From positions 11,015 to 75,014 of the forward strand of contig JACJYB010000020.1 of NCBI GenBank assembly GCA_020636355.1: DNA of 64,000 bases. The letters are read 5' to 3'. The notes under the pieces are model-generated. The model made no database searches. It was not told where the DNA came from and saw nothing but the letters and a program-made list of their open reading frames with translations. Of this stretch, positions 26,461 to 35,411 are shown in pieces. A program made the position numbers and the translations under genes. Numbering within the stretch: the first letter of the stretch is position 1; every line of letters starts with the position of its first letter. Source of the DNA: Lewinellaceae bacterium. GTDB taxonomy: Bacteria > Bacteroidota > Bacteroidia > Chitinophagales > Saprospiraceae.

Positions 26461-28037
26461 TTATTGGGCCGCCTCTGCTTCTTTTGGACAGGTCAAGCAA
26501 ACAAACCCGTCTGCAGTCATCTGATAAATGGAGCCGGCCTGCGGATGCTGATAGTTTCCTTCTTTAACAGAGAGCCAGATCCGCCGGGAGTTGTTATCGA
26601 AAGCTATAAACTTGCCTACCGGCACATTGACCTGCAACCTGATCTTTTGATCTCTCCATTTATTGCCGGCAGGTATGGAAAAGATGGTTTGGTAAGCCAA
26701 TTTGTTATCGCTGATATTCGATACATAATTTACATGATCCAGAAAGGATTGTGCTTCCTCTTGCGTTTTGCCCCGGCCTTCTCTGGTCTCGACAATCTCG
26801 AAGTCTGCATTTTCTGTTGAAGTGAAATTGAGAAAAACATCATTGCTGATCAGATAATCGTCTCCAAGTTTCAGATTGCCGAAATTCATGAGTGACTCCT
26901 GCATTGGATTGTACAGGTGTTCAATATGCAGCGTGTCCACATTCAGGGTTGCTTTAACATCGGATTCCAGGGATTTGCTGTTGAAGTGGCTGAGCATCAG
27001 GCTTCCCAGGGCAAATAGGCTGACTACATTCAGGGAAAAGAAGATCCACATACCGGTTCGAATGCGCGGATTCAGCCGATGCCGGTTGATTAGCCGGACA
27101 AAAAACAAAATCATGAATCCCAGTGGAATCGCAAAAATGAAGTAGATATTCATCAACATCAAAGAACTGAGACCGGAATTACCCGGAAAGAAATAACCGG
27201 CGAATGGCAGGGAGTAGAAAAAGCCAAACAGCATGGCGATCCACGAAAAGGCAAGAAAAATGATGAGAGCAACTGCAATAATGGTGATGATGGGCCGGGC
27301 TATTTTGCCGATGAGTTCAATGGCCCAGCTTACCGTCCTTCCTAGTACATAAAACCCTTTCTTAATGGTACCGGCGATTCCGTCCTCGTTCGCGCCGGGA
27401 TTTTTTTTTTGCTGGTAAATTGTTGACCAATCTCTACCAGCGTGTCGGAAAGGGAATTCAGTTCTTCCTCCACCGTCTTGGCTATATTGGATACATTGAT
27501 CGGCTCTCCCCGCATGGCCAGCCGATCAGCTGCGGTTTTGGCTTCAGGCATAATCGCCCAAAGTATAAGGTATAATGGCAGGCCTAAACCACCGGAAACA
27601 AAAGCGAGTGCAAAAGCGATACGTATCCAGATGGGATCTTGAATGCCAAAGTAAGCAGCAAGACCGGAACATACGCCTTTGATAACTTTGTCTTCCGTAT
27701 TGCGGAATAAGCGTCTGCCGGTACGGTAAGTATTTTCAGCATTTTGGTCTTCTGCGGAATTTCCGAAGGCATCTTCGTCACCACTAAAGTCTTCCGGGCT
27801 ACCCAGGATCTTGATCGACTCCCTGATATCCGGTAACGTCACAATTTGACGGGCCACCAGGCGCTCCTGGAGCAGTTCAGCCATCCTGTTTTCGATATCC
27901 GCGATGATTTCTTCACAACCTTCCGAATGCTGGAAATGCCGGTTCAGGGCCGCCAGATAGGTGCGAAGTTGATCGTAAGCATCTTCGTCGATAACGAAGG
28001 GATAACCGCCGAGGTTAATGTTATAGACTTTGTTCAT
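26461..28037 (-). CDS. PspC-domain membrane protein, split by a -1 frame change at A10
   Basis: Two frames together spell one PspC-family protein of about 525 residues. The first frame (28037 to 27342) has the N-terminal domain usual in Bacteroidota (NKVYNINLGGYPFVIDEDAYD, IADIENRMAELLQER), then the PspC domain (RRLFRNTEDKVIKGVCSGLAAYFG and a membrane span). It stops 22 codons after a run of ten A. Read with a -1 shift in that run, translation stays open through GTIKKGFYVLGRTVSWAIEL and a membrane helix into the second frame, which otherwise starts at 27234. The second part has two more spans and a beta-rich tail ending CLTCPKEAEAAQ. The role may be an envelope-stress sensor, by family. The gene overlaps padR by 4 bases. 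Confidence 0.8.
27401..27410 (-). other. A10 homopolymer, candidate slippage site in pspC
   Basis: Ten consecutive A on the coding strand (T10 on the plus strand). The upstream frame reads AGC-AAA-AAA-AAA-ATC and ends 22 codons later. Adding one A, or a -1 ribosomal shift, gives AAT-CCC-GGC and an open frame to 26461. A sequencing or assembly error in the homopolymer would look the same. Confidence 0.75.
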
Positions 28038-28375
28038 GATGTGTGGTTGTTTTCTATTGAATGATTAACTGCTTGTACAAGATGATTCCAGGAGGTCCTG
28101 AGGTCCTCCAGCACTTCGGTGCCATCGCCCGTGATGGAGAAGTATTTTCGAGGTGGGCCGCTGTTGGATTCTTTCCAGCTATAGGTCAGTAAACCGGCAT
28201 TTTTCAACCGGGTCAGCAAGGGGTACAGGGTTCCTTCCACGACAATCAGCTCCGCATCCTTCATGCGTGAGATGATGTCTGATGGATAGACCTCCCCTTC
28301 ATTCTTAATGATCGAAAGGATGCACAGTTCCAGTACGCCTTTCTTCATTTGTGCTTTGGTATTATCCAGTTTCAT
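28034..28375 (-). CDS. PadR-family transcriptional regulator
   Basis: A 113-residue winged-helix repressor of the PadR family. The start TKAQMKKGVLELCILSIIK is characteristic, as is the wing region EGTLYPLLTRLKNAGLLTYSW, followed by GPPRKYFSITGDGTEVLEDL. These are small dimeric DNA-binding proteins that usually repress their own operon and the downstream gene. Its TGA overlaps the ATG of pspC by 4 bases (ATGA), so the two are translationally coupled. GTAC-centred dyads in the upstream 28399-28440 region may be its operator. This padR-pspC arrangement with a GIN gene nearby recurs in Bacteroidota. Confidence 0.93.
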   Translation of the reverse strand: MKLDNTKAQMKKGVLELCILSIIKNEGEVYPSDIISRMKDAELIVVEGTLYPLLTRLKNAGLLTYSWKESNSGPPRKYFSITGDGTEVLEDLRTSWNHLVQAVNHSIENNHTS

Positions 28376-28710
28376 ACTTCAAACATAATACGAAAACAGG
28401 TACTATGCAAAACAAAGTACCCGAATTTTACCTAGTACTATATCAATAGACTGATTTTATCGACGAACGAACAAAAGGTACACACGAAATCCACGCAACA
28501 GCTCGTTAACCTGCGTCCACGAAGCCAGGAGCGCTTTTGCGGCCTTGTCAGGGCAAAGATCTTCTGTTAAGCGCTTTAAACATTAGTTAAATGACCTATT
28601 TGTGTAGAATTAATGAAAATGGCAGTGTTTTTTTCAACAGCGGACTGAAACAAAAAGCACCAGCCGGATTCCAATGACTGATGCCCTTGTTTTTTAGTGG
28701 ATAAAGTGAT
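28376..28710. other. 335-base gap between padR and the GIN lipoprotein gene
   Basis: No coding frame is convincing here. The padR-proximal end carries the GTAC dyads described separately and must hold the padR promoter (minus strand). The remainder, 28441-28710, shows nothing I can assign, and no good terminator for the GIN gene, which reads into it from 28711. Confidence 0.4.
28399..28440 (-). promoter_or_regulatory. Candidate PadR operator with GTAC dyads
   Basis: GGTACT at 28399-28404 and AGTACC at 28416-28421 form an inverted repeat (6-bp arms, 11-base spacer), and a third palindrome TAGTACTA lies at 28433-28440. On the minus strand a TACTTTG sequence overlaps the first dyad. It lies 24 to 65 bases before the padR start, so autoregulation by PadR is a reasonable inference. 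Confidence 0.4.
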
Positions 28711-29409
28711 TTAATTCATATCATAAAGGTCCCCGGAACCTGTAATGTCGTAGTACACATAAGGAAATCCCTGGTAATAAATGTTACCGCTACCACGGAT
28801 GACAGCATCCAATTGGTGAAAAGCATAAACTTCTGCATTTCCTGATCCGTGTATTCCCACCGTACTGTTATCGGTACTCAAAAGATAGCCATGGTAATTC
28901 CCCGAACCATACAGGATTGCCCTCTGCCGGTCTGCGTATCCTTCCAGGTATACGTCACCGCTTGCATCAATTTGAAGGCGAACTTCTCTTGCATCCAGGC
29001 CCAAATCCAGATCTCCGCTTCCGTATACATCCAGCCGTAATGCTGAATTGCTTTTGATGGTATTTTCACTGATGATGGTTCCACTGCTGTGGATAGCCAG
29101 ATATTTGACGTCAGGCATGGTTACGTAAATCCGGGTACGGCTTCCGCCACCCCAGCCGTGCTGGTCGATAATCAGATCCCCGCCCTGCAAATAAAAATCA
29201 TAATGACTAACAGCCTCCTCCGGTCCTTCAATGATCACTTCAAAGTAAGAACCCTGAGTGAGGTAGACGTCAGCCGACCCCTGCAGTTTGATGCCGGTGA
29301 AGCCACTTACAGGTACAGCTGAGGAGATCACCGGTCCAAAGTCCCGTTCGCATCGGCTGAATGCCATCAGGATGGCTAAAGCCAATATCCATGTCCATTT
29401 CGTTTTCAT
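28711..29409 (-). CDS. GIN-domain (DUF2807) lipoprotein
   Basis: A 232-residue exported protein with a signal peptide ending in a possible lipobox (MAFSRC, Cys near residue 20; the -3 position is Phe, which is unusual). The body is a GIN/DUF2807 repeat: FTGIKLQGSADVYLTQG, IHSSGTIISE, VYGSGDLDLGLDA, IDASGDVYLEGYA, LYGSGNYHGYL, IHGSGNAEVYAF, IRGSGNIYYQG and a final ITGSGDLYDMN. Function unknown. It lies upstream of padR-pspC on the same strand, the cluster type in which this family is often found, but a 335-base gap argues for separate transcription. It is a paralogue of the protein at 19516-20238. Confidence 0.87.
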   Translation of the reverse strand: MKTKWTWILALAILMAFSRCERDFGPVISSAVPVSGFTGIKLQGSADVYLTQGSYFEVIIEGPEEAVSHYDFYLQGGDLIIDQHGWGGGSRTRIYVTMPDVKYLAIHSSGTIISENTIKSNSALRLDVYGSGDLDLGLDAREVRLQIDASGDVYLEGYADRQRAILYGSGNYHGYLLSTDNSTVGIHGSGNAEVYAFHQLDAVIRGSGNIYYQGFPYVYYDITGSGDLYDMN

Positions 29410-29848
29410 AATTCGGAGGTTTAGATTATACCGGTATGACGTAAGCAGGGCTGTTAAGAGTTACTTATCAACAATGTTACCATATTGTTAATCGTCCTCT
29501 GAAGAGATGCCCCGGGAGTTTTCAGGATGTATTTTAAAGGAATGGGTAGGCCGCAGAAGAACCACAATTCAACGGATTAAGAATGAAAGGAAGATCAATT
29601 GACAGGATATTCATTTTCTAATAAAATGTCAATCAATTACTTATATCCTCTTGTTTTGATGAACTAAATCAGGATTCAAGCCGTTAAGAATTATGTATGC
29701 TTTTGTGCAGCACGATATTTTAAGGATTTTGTCTCAGGATTTCCCCGAATTTATTCCTTAGCAATCGCAAAGATTGATTATCAAAGCTGGCTGCCGGCGA
29801 ATAGCATACCCATCAATTTTTATTGTTTTTTAAGTTCAATGGTTCCTT
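29410..29848. other. 439-base gap with no recognised gene
   Basis: The stretch separates divergent genes and should hold both promoters. The only structure I see is AACAAT (29470-29475) facing ATTGTT (29484-29489), an 8-base-spaced inverted repeat 60 bases before the GIN lipoprotein start. From 29600 it is AT-rich with many stops in all frames. Confidence 0.35.
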
Positions 29849-30202
29849 ATGGAGAATGACAATTATTTGCAGAAAGCAGTTTCTTGGGCCGAGCGAAAGG
29901 GATTTACCAAAATCAAATCCATTCTGGATGAGTATGAAAGCCCCAAGGCATTTACCCGTTCCGGAGGTGAGGAGGTGGTTCAGCCGGATGTGACCGGCGT
30001 TCAAATGGGCACCAAGCATTACATCGAGCTTGGTATGAAAACCGACAAACCCAATAATTTAATATCCAAGTGGAAATTATTGGAAATGTTGTGTCAGCGG
30101 AATGAAGGCAAATTTTATGTACTCATTCCATATGGCCACAAGGCTTTTGTAGATCGTATTCTGAAGGATAATAACATCCATGCAGTAACGGTTTCCATTT
30201 GA
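29849..30202 (+). CDS. Hypothetical protein, 117 residues
   Basis: A soluble protein without signal peptide. It begins with an amphipathic helix (YLQKAVSWAERKGFTKIKSILDEY), then QPDVTG, KHYIELGMKTDKPNNLISKWKLLEML, and a final alpha/beta stretch KFYVLIPYGHKAFVDRILKDNNIHAV. The order D, then an E-containing strand, K and a long helix faintly recalls PD-(D/E)XK nuclease folds, but the exact ExK spacing is absent, so I make no functional claim. A second small gene follows after 37 bases on the same strand, suggesting a two-gene unit. Confidence 0.6.
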   Translation: MENDNYLQKAVSWAERKGFTKIKSILDEYESPKAFTRSGGEEVVQPDVTGVQMGTKHYIELGMKTDKPNNLISKWKLLEMLCQRNEGKFYVLIPYGHKAFVDRILKDNNIHAVTVSI

Positions 30203-30239
30203 TGCATCGCATGATATTCTTTTAAACAGCTTATAATCA

Positions 30240-30455
30240 ATGAAGAAGTTCAAGTATCGTTTGGGCGAGGGTAAGTATTATTTTAACATTGTTTCCGGTA
30301 TGCAGACCATTCTGGTTTCCCGCAAAGAGCGGAAAGCAGCTATCGTTGCGTTTCAAAAATACCTTTCCGTAGGTAAAACCTGTGAATGGCTGGGGAAATG
30401 GAACGGCAAGGATTTTGTCGAAAGCAGCCTGCCGGTTTCTGTAGCCAAGTCTTGA
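30240..30455 (+). CDS. Small hypothetical protein, 71 residues
   Basis: A basic, compact protein (MKKFKYRLGEGKYYFNIVSG, then SRKERKAAIVAFQKYLSVGK and CEWLGKWNGKDFVES). No signal peptide or transmembrane segment. I do not recognise the family. It is accepted as a gene because of its balanced composition, ATG start and tandem position 37 bases after the 117-residue hypothetical. It ends 15 bases before the stop of the convergent aminopeptidase gene. Confidence 0.55.
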   Translation: MKKFKYRLGEGKYYFNIVSGMQTILVSRKERKAAIVAFQKYLSVGKTCEWLGKWNGKDFVESSLPVSVAKS

Positions 30456-30470
30456 TCGGATAATTCCCGT

Positions 30471-31568
30471 TTAGATCAGGAATTGTCCGTTTTCATAAAT
30501 TAATCGGCCATCCGCCAGGATGTGTCCGCCCTTGCGCATGTCCGTAATCATGTCAAGGTGGATGGCTGATTGATTCTTTCCACCGCACTGATAGTAGGAT
30601 TGTCCGACTGCCATGTGAATACTCCCACCAATTTTCTCATCAAATAGGATGTTGCGCGTAGATTGCTGAATGTTGTAGTTGGTACCAATGGCAACTTCTC
30701 CAAAGCGACGAGCGCCCTCGATGGCAAATACCTGATCCAGTACTTCCTGCCCGGTTTCAGCCTCCCAGTGCTCTATCCACCCATCCTTCACCGTCAGGGT
30801 TATTCCCTGCACCGGCTGACCCAAGAATACCGACGGATAACTAAAATAAATCTGCCCCTGTACGCTGTCTTCCACCGGAGCGGAGAAAACTTCTCCGGAG
30901 GGCATATTGGCCCGGCCATCGGAATTGATCCACTTACGTCCCGCCACCGAAAAGCGTACATCGGTACCGGGAGCTACATACTGAATCTGTTGGCACTCGT
31001 TCAAAAAGTCGACCACATCTTGTTGCATGGCACGCACCTGCAACCAGCTTTCACGGGGTATTTCATCGTATAACCGGCAGGCGGTGTAGACAAACTCCTG
31101 GTATTCAGATAAGGTCATACCGGCTTCCTGCGCAGCTGCCTGGGTCGGGTATTGACAGAGTGTACGACGCATAGCACCGGATCCGGTACGGCTGAAATAG
31201 GTTTCATTTACCGGGGCCGTAGCTTCTTTGCGTTTCTTCAACTTGTCTTTTTGGTGGATGCGTTCATCCCGGAGGTTAAATGGCGCACGGATCACCAGGT
31301 AGGCATCAAAATTATTGACCGCATGGACATATCCTGGGTCCACCCAGGCTAATTGATCCTCACCGGCCTCTGCATAATAGATGGCATCTTTTTCGGCGAA
31401 ATCGAGCTCAATGACCAGGTTGGCGCCTAATCGCAATCCTTCTTTCCAGATCTCTTTGATCAATGGTTCTGCCAGCGTAGTGCTGCGAACATAGACCTGA
31501 TCACCCTCTTTTAGATCGAGGCAATACTGGGTCAATAATTGTGCGTAACGGTTTTCTATGGTTTGCAT
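30471..31568 (-). CDS. M29-family metalloaminopeptidase
   Basis: A 365-residue cytoplasmic aminopeptidase of peptidase family M29 (AmpS/PepS/thermophilic AP type), which uses a two-metal centre to release N-terminal amino acids. Family stretches are LKEGDQVYVRSTTLAEPLIKE at the start, FSVAGRKWINSDGRANMPSGEVFSAP in the middle (a Glu metal ligand), and the C-terminal metal site GSIHMAVGQSYY, GKNQSAIHLDMITDMR. Length is slightly below the usual 370-410. No signal peptide. It sits 16 bases downstream of hflX on the same strand, so it is probably the last gene of the TPR-DUF4292-hflX operon. Confidence 0.9.
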   Translation of the reverse strand: MQTIENRYAQLLTQYCLDLKEGDQVYVRSTTLAEPLIKEIWKEGLRLGANLVIELDFAEKDAIYYAEAGEDQLAWVDPGYVHAVNNFDAYLVIRAPFNLRDERIHQKDKLKKRKEATAPVNETYFSRTGSGAMRRTLCQYPTQAAAQEAGMTLSEYQEFVYTACRLYDEIPRESWLQVRAMQQDVVDFLNECQQIQYVAPGTDVRFSVAGRKWINSDGRANMPSGEVFSAPVEDSVQGQIYFSYPSVFLGQPVQGITLTVKDGWIEHWEAETGQEVLDQVFAIEGARRFGEVAIGTNYNIQQSTRNILFDEKIGGSIHMAVGQSYYQCGGKNQSAIHLDMITDMRKGGHILADGRLIYENGQFLI

Positions 31569-31584
31569 GACGGTGAGGATTGGG

Positions 31585-32796
31585 CTACCATTGCTTTGTC
31601 GTATAGGGATAGCGGACCTGATAAAGATTTTTTACATGATCCAGCAGGGTTGCACGCAGTGCATCCAGGTTTTCTCCGGACTTCGCAGAAACCAGCAGGA
31701 TTTCTTTATCGTATTCGTGGTAAAGCCGTTGACTTAGATCTTCTTCAATTTCCCGCTTCGTTTGACCATCCAGATAAGCATCGTAATGCTCGGTACGGTA
31801 CAAATCGATTTTGTTGAAGACGAGAATCATCGGTTTATCCATGACACCCATTTCTGTCAGGGTCTCATGCACCGTACGGATGTGGTCTTCGAATTGTGGA
31901 TGTGCGATGTCAATAACATGTAGTAGCAAATCGCTCTCCCGGACCTCATCCAACGTTGATTTAAAGCTCTCGACCAGGTGGTGAGGCAATTTACGGATGA
32001 ATCCGACCGTATCGGACAGCAGGAATGGCGTTTGATCCAGCACGATTTTTCGAACGGTGGTGTCCAGGGTGGCAAAAAGTTTGTTCTCTGCAAACACTTC
32101 CGATTTGCTGAGGACGTTCATCAATGTTGATTTGCCAACGTTGGTGTAGCCTACCAGTGCTACCCGGATAAGCTCGCCCCTGTTTTTTCGCTGGGTCTGA
32201 TTCTGTTTATCGATGGTTTCCAGCTTCTTCTTCAGATAAGTAATCTTATCCCGGATGATCCGTCGGTCGGTTTCGATCTCCTGCTCACCGGGGCCGCGCA
32301 TCCCGATACCGCCGCGTTGTCTTTCCAGGTGCGTCCACAAGCCACGCAAACGAGGCAGCAGGTATTGCATCTGAGCCAGCTCAACCTGGGTTTTGGCCTG
32401 GGCTGTCTGCGCTCTGAGCGCGAATATGTCAAGGATCAGAGAAGACCGGTCAACGATTTTGCGCTTGAGGTGCTCCTCGATGATCTGGGTTTGTTTACCG
32501 GTAAGATCATCATCAAAAATGACGAGATCGATGTCATGACTTTCGATGTACTGCTGGATTTCTTCCAGTTTACCTTTGCGGATGTACGTCCTGGAGTCCG
32601 GATGATCCAGATTCTGAGTGAATCGTTTGATGGTGATGGCTCCTGCGGTTTGCGCTAAAAACTCCAGCTCATCAAGGTATTCCTGGATCTGGCGTTCGGT
32701 CTGGTCTCCATGGATTACACCAACCAGGATTGCCCGCTCCGGCTCTTGTTTTACATTCTTTTGCGCGGACTCGCCGATGTTCCAATTGTTTTTCAT
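31585..32796 (-). CDS. hflX: GTPase HflX
   Basis: A ribosome-associated GTPase, 403 residues from the ATG at 32796. I prefer that start over a longer frame (to 32862) because it overlaps the stop of the upstream gene by exactly 4 bases (ATGA) and gives the normal HflX N-terminus. The N-terminal domain has FAQNLDHPDSRT-like and RKGKLEEIQQYI motifs. A GMRGPGEQEIETDRR linker is diagnostic. The G domain has VGYTNVGKSTL (P loop), DTVGFI and FNKIDLY. HflX splits stalled or heat-damaged ribosomes in other bacteria. Confidence 0.95.
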   Translation of the reverse strand: MKNNWNIGESAQKNVKQEPERAILVGVIHGDQTERQIQEYLDELEFLAQTAGAITIKRFTQNLDHPDSRTYIRKGKLEEIQQYIESHDIDLVIFDDDLTGKQTQIIEEHLKRKIVDRSSLILDIFALRAQTAQAKTQVELAQMQYLLPRLRGLWTHLERQRGGIGMRGPGEQEIETDRRIIRDKITYLKKKLETIDKQNQTQRKNRGELIRVALVGYTNVGKSTLMNVLSKSEVFAENKLFATLDTTVRKIVLDQTPFLLSDTVGFIRKLPHHLVESFKSTLDEVRESDLLLHVIDIAHPQFEDHIRTVHETLTEMGVMDKPMILVFNKIDLYRTEHYDAYLDGQTKREIEEDLSQRLYHEYDKEILLVSAKSGENLDALRATLLDHVKNLYQVRYPYTTKQW

Positions 32797-33596
32797 AAGG
32801 GTACTCGTTCGTACGAAGAGGGCACTTGAAAATACACCGTCTTCGGTTGATTGACCTTCCATTCATTGATTTCGAGGTCAAAGTTATATTTTTCAGCAGG
32901 GGTGTTAATCTGATAATGACGCAGCCAGGGTATTGCGTTACCCTTACCGGTATCGGTGAACTGTTGCTGGGTGATGGTCAGCTGTTCTCCACTGGTTAAT
33001 GCGAATAGCATTTCCCGAATGTGTCTTGCCGGCCATTCCAGTTGAACAGAATAATTCATCCGGTCTTCATACATTGGCCGGGAGCCACGCACCCAGATCG
33101 AATCCGGTGAGATCGATAGTGCCGGCAGACCATCCGTACTCAGATCTGGAGAAAGCCCAAGCAACAACCGCTGAAATCCGGCAAAATCGACCGGTAATTT
33201 TTGTTTCGCCAACCAGGCATTGGTAGCGCCATAGACGTATTCGTTGTTCAGATTGTCTATCAGTTTGAAGCTGTCCGGAGTAATCAGAATTCGATGGGTT
33301 TCGATAATTTTCGTCACGCGAATCCATAGCATTGAATCCTTGGCCCAATACCAATGAAGCCTGACCCCTATATTCAGATCAGGAGAATCAATATCCAGTT
33401 TGCTTTTTGCCTCCAGATGATCCGGCTCGATCGGACCATGTTGAAGATCGTCCCACATGGATAATACTTTTTTTTCATCAGCGGCGTCGGTGTGCAACGC
33501 TTTGCCGGTCTTGCGGTTACAATTCAGGCTTGAAAAAAGCATTGAAACCACTAAGACCATCAGGGTGACTGCGCTTAATTTGGAACGATGCATCAT
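32793..33596 (-). CDS. DUF4292 lipoprotein
   Basis: A 267-residue lipoprotein. The signal peptide ends near SSLNC (Cys at about residue 26). The body resembles the DUF4292 family of Bacteroidota, a LolA/LolB-like beta fold: DIDSPDLNIGVRLHWYWAKDSMLWIRVTKI, ILITPDSFKLIDNLNNEYVYG, and a C-terminal KYNFDLEINEWKVNQPKTVYFQVPSSYE. Position in the gene order TPR-DUF4292-hflX is a recurrent one in the phylum as far as I recall. It overlaps the upstream TPR gene by 4 bases and hflX by 4 bases, so three genes are translationally coupled. A role in envelope lipid or lipoprotein handling is only suggested by the fold. Confidence 0.75.
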   Translation of the reverse strand: MMHRSKLSAVTLMVLVVSMLFSSLNCNRKTGKALHTDAADEKKVLSMWDDLQHGPIEPDHLEAKSKLDIDSPDLNIGVRLHWYWAKDSMLWIRVTKIIETHRILITPDSFKLIDNLNNEYVYGATNAWLAKQKLPVDFAGFQRLLLGLSPDLSTDGLPALSISPDSIWVRGSRPMYEDRMNYSVQLEWPARHIREMLFALTSGEQLTITQQQFTDTGKGNAIPWLRHYQINTPAEKYNFDLEINEWKVNQPKTVYFQVPSSYERVPL

Positions 33597-35326
33597 TCTA
33601 CCAGTTGACGGCTGCTTATTTTCTTTTGTAATTCTTCCGCCCGGTTATTGGGCAGCTCCAGGGCATGATGCCACAAGGCGACGGCCTGATCGATAGCGCC
33701 GGTTTGATAAGCAATATCCCCGGCCAGTTCGGTTGCACGCGCATTGTTGGCTCCGCTACCGTCCAGATATTTTTGAATGGCTTGTCCGGCACGGGAATAA
33801 TCCTTGGTCCGGTAGGAAAGGTAAGCCTGACTCTCCAAAAATCCGTCGTAGTCCGGATGAGATCTCGTCAGGTCATTAATCAATTGCTGCGCCTGACTTT
33901 GCGAACTTTCCGAATCGGACAAATACTCCAGGTATTGTTGCCAAACCGAGAGGGCTTGCGGAGCTTCCTTGAGCAATTGTTCGTATCCGCTGGTCACTGC
34001 AATACGGTCACCATTGACTTGTTGGGCTAATAATCGACCCGCCCGTATCGATAGGGCAAGTGGTGAGCCTTTGCCGGCCATCATACCGGCATCACTGAGA
34101 TTTTGTTGAGCTTCTTTGATCTGGTTGAGATGGATCTGGGCTATTCCCATGGCGTAATAAAGGAGAGCCTGGTTTGGGAAGTAGTCCATTCCTCTGGGTG
34201 CATACGACAATATTTGTTGGTATTGCTCATTTTTCAGCAATAAAGGAAGGGTTTGTTCCCAAATGCTCCAGATGGCTGGCTGTAAATCAAGCGCACCCAG
34301 ATAGGCGCTTATCGCCTGGGCATCTTGACCACTTGCCTGGTAGATGTCTCCCAGCAGGGCCTGGACTTTTGCCTCACCAGGATGGGCTTGATTCAAGCCC
34401 AGACCGGCATCGATCAATGCCTGTCCCAGGGAAGCTTCTGGATGCTGGATCTGCTTATCCAGGTAGGGAATCAGTTCTTTGATCTTGTCATCAAGAGGGA
34501 CCTGGGGATTTGACAGGATGGACTGGATGGAATGCAGGTATTGGTCATCCGCTCCGCTGGCTTTCAGTGATTTGGATAGTGCCAGATTTGCTTGTGCATT
34601 GTCCGGGTCCATTTGCAAGACCGCCTGGTAGACTTCTTTTGCTTTGTCCGGTTTGTTCAATTGAATGAAGTGGGATGCCAGGAGCAGCCGGAATCGGGTT
34701 TCTTGCGGATAGGCATCGATCAGTTTGGTTAATTCGGATTCGGCCTTTCCCGCTTTATTAAGTCGAATGTACAACTCGTATTTCTGTTGAATGAGGCTTT
34801 CGTGAACACCTACCATTTGCTCTAGTCGATCCAGGACTGCAATGGCGTCTTCGGGCTTCCCGGCTTCGACCAGATCGTGCGACCAGACTTCGTAGTCGTC
34901 CTCATACAGATTACCGCTGGCAGCTAGTTTTTCATAAATGCCTGCGGCAGCGGCATAGACTTCCTTTTGTTCGTACTGCCGGGCTAGAAAGAGTTGGTAA
35001 TAGGAGTTGGATGGAGCCCATTGGGTTGCTTTCTGAGCCCACTCGAAGGCTTGATCGTTTTCTCCTTTAGCGGCATAGATCTTAGCAAGTTCGTAAGCAG
35101 CTGCATCGTTATCGGGGTCTTTCGCCAGTACTTCATTAAAGCGATTGATGGCTTTATCGGGATTGCCGAGGATGACTTGTTGCATGGCATCAATAAAAAG
35201 GCTCTCCAGATTGACAGTTTCTTCATTGGTAGAGCCAGCCTGTCCTTTTAAAGGCGTCAGCTCACCGGAGCCATACCAACAAATAATAAACAGGAGAATC
35301 CGGGTTAGGTGCTTGTATACCGGCAT
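33593..35326 (-). CDS. Exported tetratricopeptide-repeat protein
   Basis: A 577-residue TPR protein. Residues 1-29 form a signal peptide (ILLFIICWYGSGELTPLKGQA). From there on it is almost entirely TPR helices, for instance AINRFNEVLAKDPDNDAAAYELAKIYAAKGENDQAFEWAQKA and KAKEVYQAVLQMDPDNAQANLALSKSL, with others through to the C-terminus (RATELAGDIAYQTGAIDQAVALWHHALELP). TPRs are scaffolds for protein interactions; the partner is unknown, but coupling to the DUF4292 lipoprotein gene (4-base overlap) suggests a common envelope function. It is the first gene of the operon; 85 bases separate it from the pyruvate kinase stop. Confidence 0.87.
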   Translation of the reverse strand: MPVYKHLTRILLFIICWYGSGELTPLKGQAGSTNEETVNLESLFIDAMQQVILGNPDKAINRFNEVLAKDPDNDAAAYELAKIYAAKGENDQAFEWAQKATQWAPSNSYYQLFLARQYEQKEVYAAAAGIYEKLAASGNLYEDDYEVWSHDLVEAGKPEDAIAVLDRLEQMVGVHESLIQQKYELYIRLNKAGKAESELTKLIDAYPQETRFRLLLASHFIQLNKPDKAKEVYQAVLQMDPDNAQANLALSKSLKASGADDQYLHSIQSILSNPQVPLDDKIKELIPYLDKQIQHPEASLGQALIDAGLGLNQAHPGEAKVQALLGDIYQASGQDAQAISAYLGALDLQPAIWSIWEQTLPLLLKNEQYQQILSYAPRGMDYFPNQALLYYAMGIAQIHLNQIKEAQQNLSDAGMMAGKGSPLALSIRAGRLLAQQVNGDRIAVTSGYEQLLKEAPQALSVWQQYLEYLSDSESSQSQAQQLINDLTRSHPDYDGFLESQAYLSYRTKDYSRAGQAIQKYLDGSGANNARATELAGDIAYQTGAIDQAVALWHHALELPNNRAEELQKKISSRQLVE

Positions 35327-35411
35327 ACGGATCTTTTATGATTAGGACGAAAAAGATATAAAAAAGTTGTACCTGCTTGTCGGTTCATCCTGAAATTTCA
35401 AGGATAAAACA

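Noticed and set aside
35388..35406. ATCC-TGAAATTTCA-GGAT dyad after pyruvate kinase as a terminator
   Set aside because: The stem is short and not followed by a T-run on the gene's strand.
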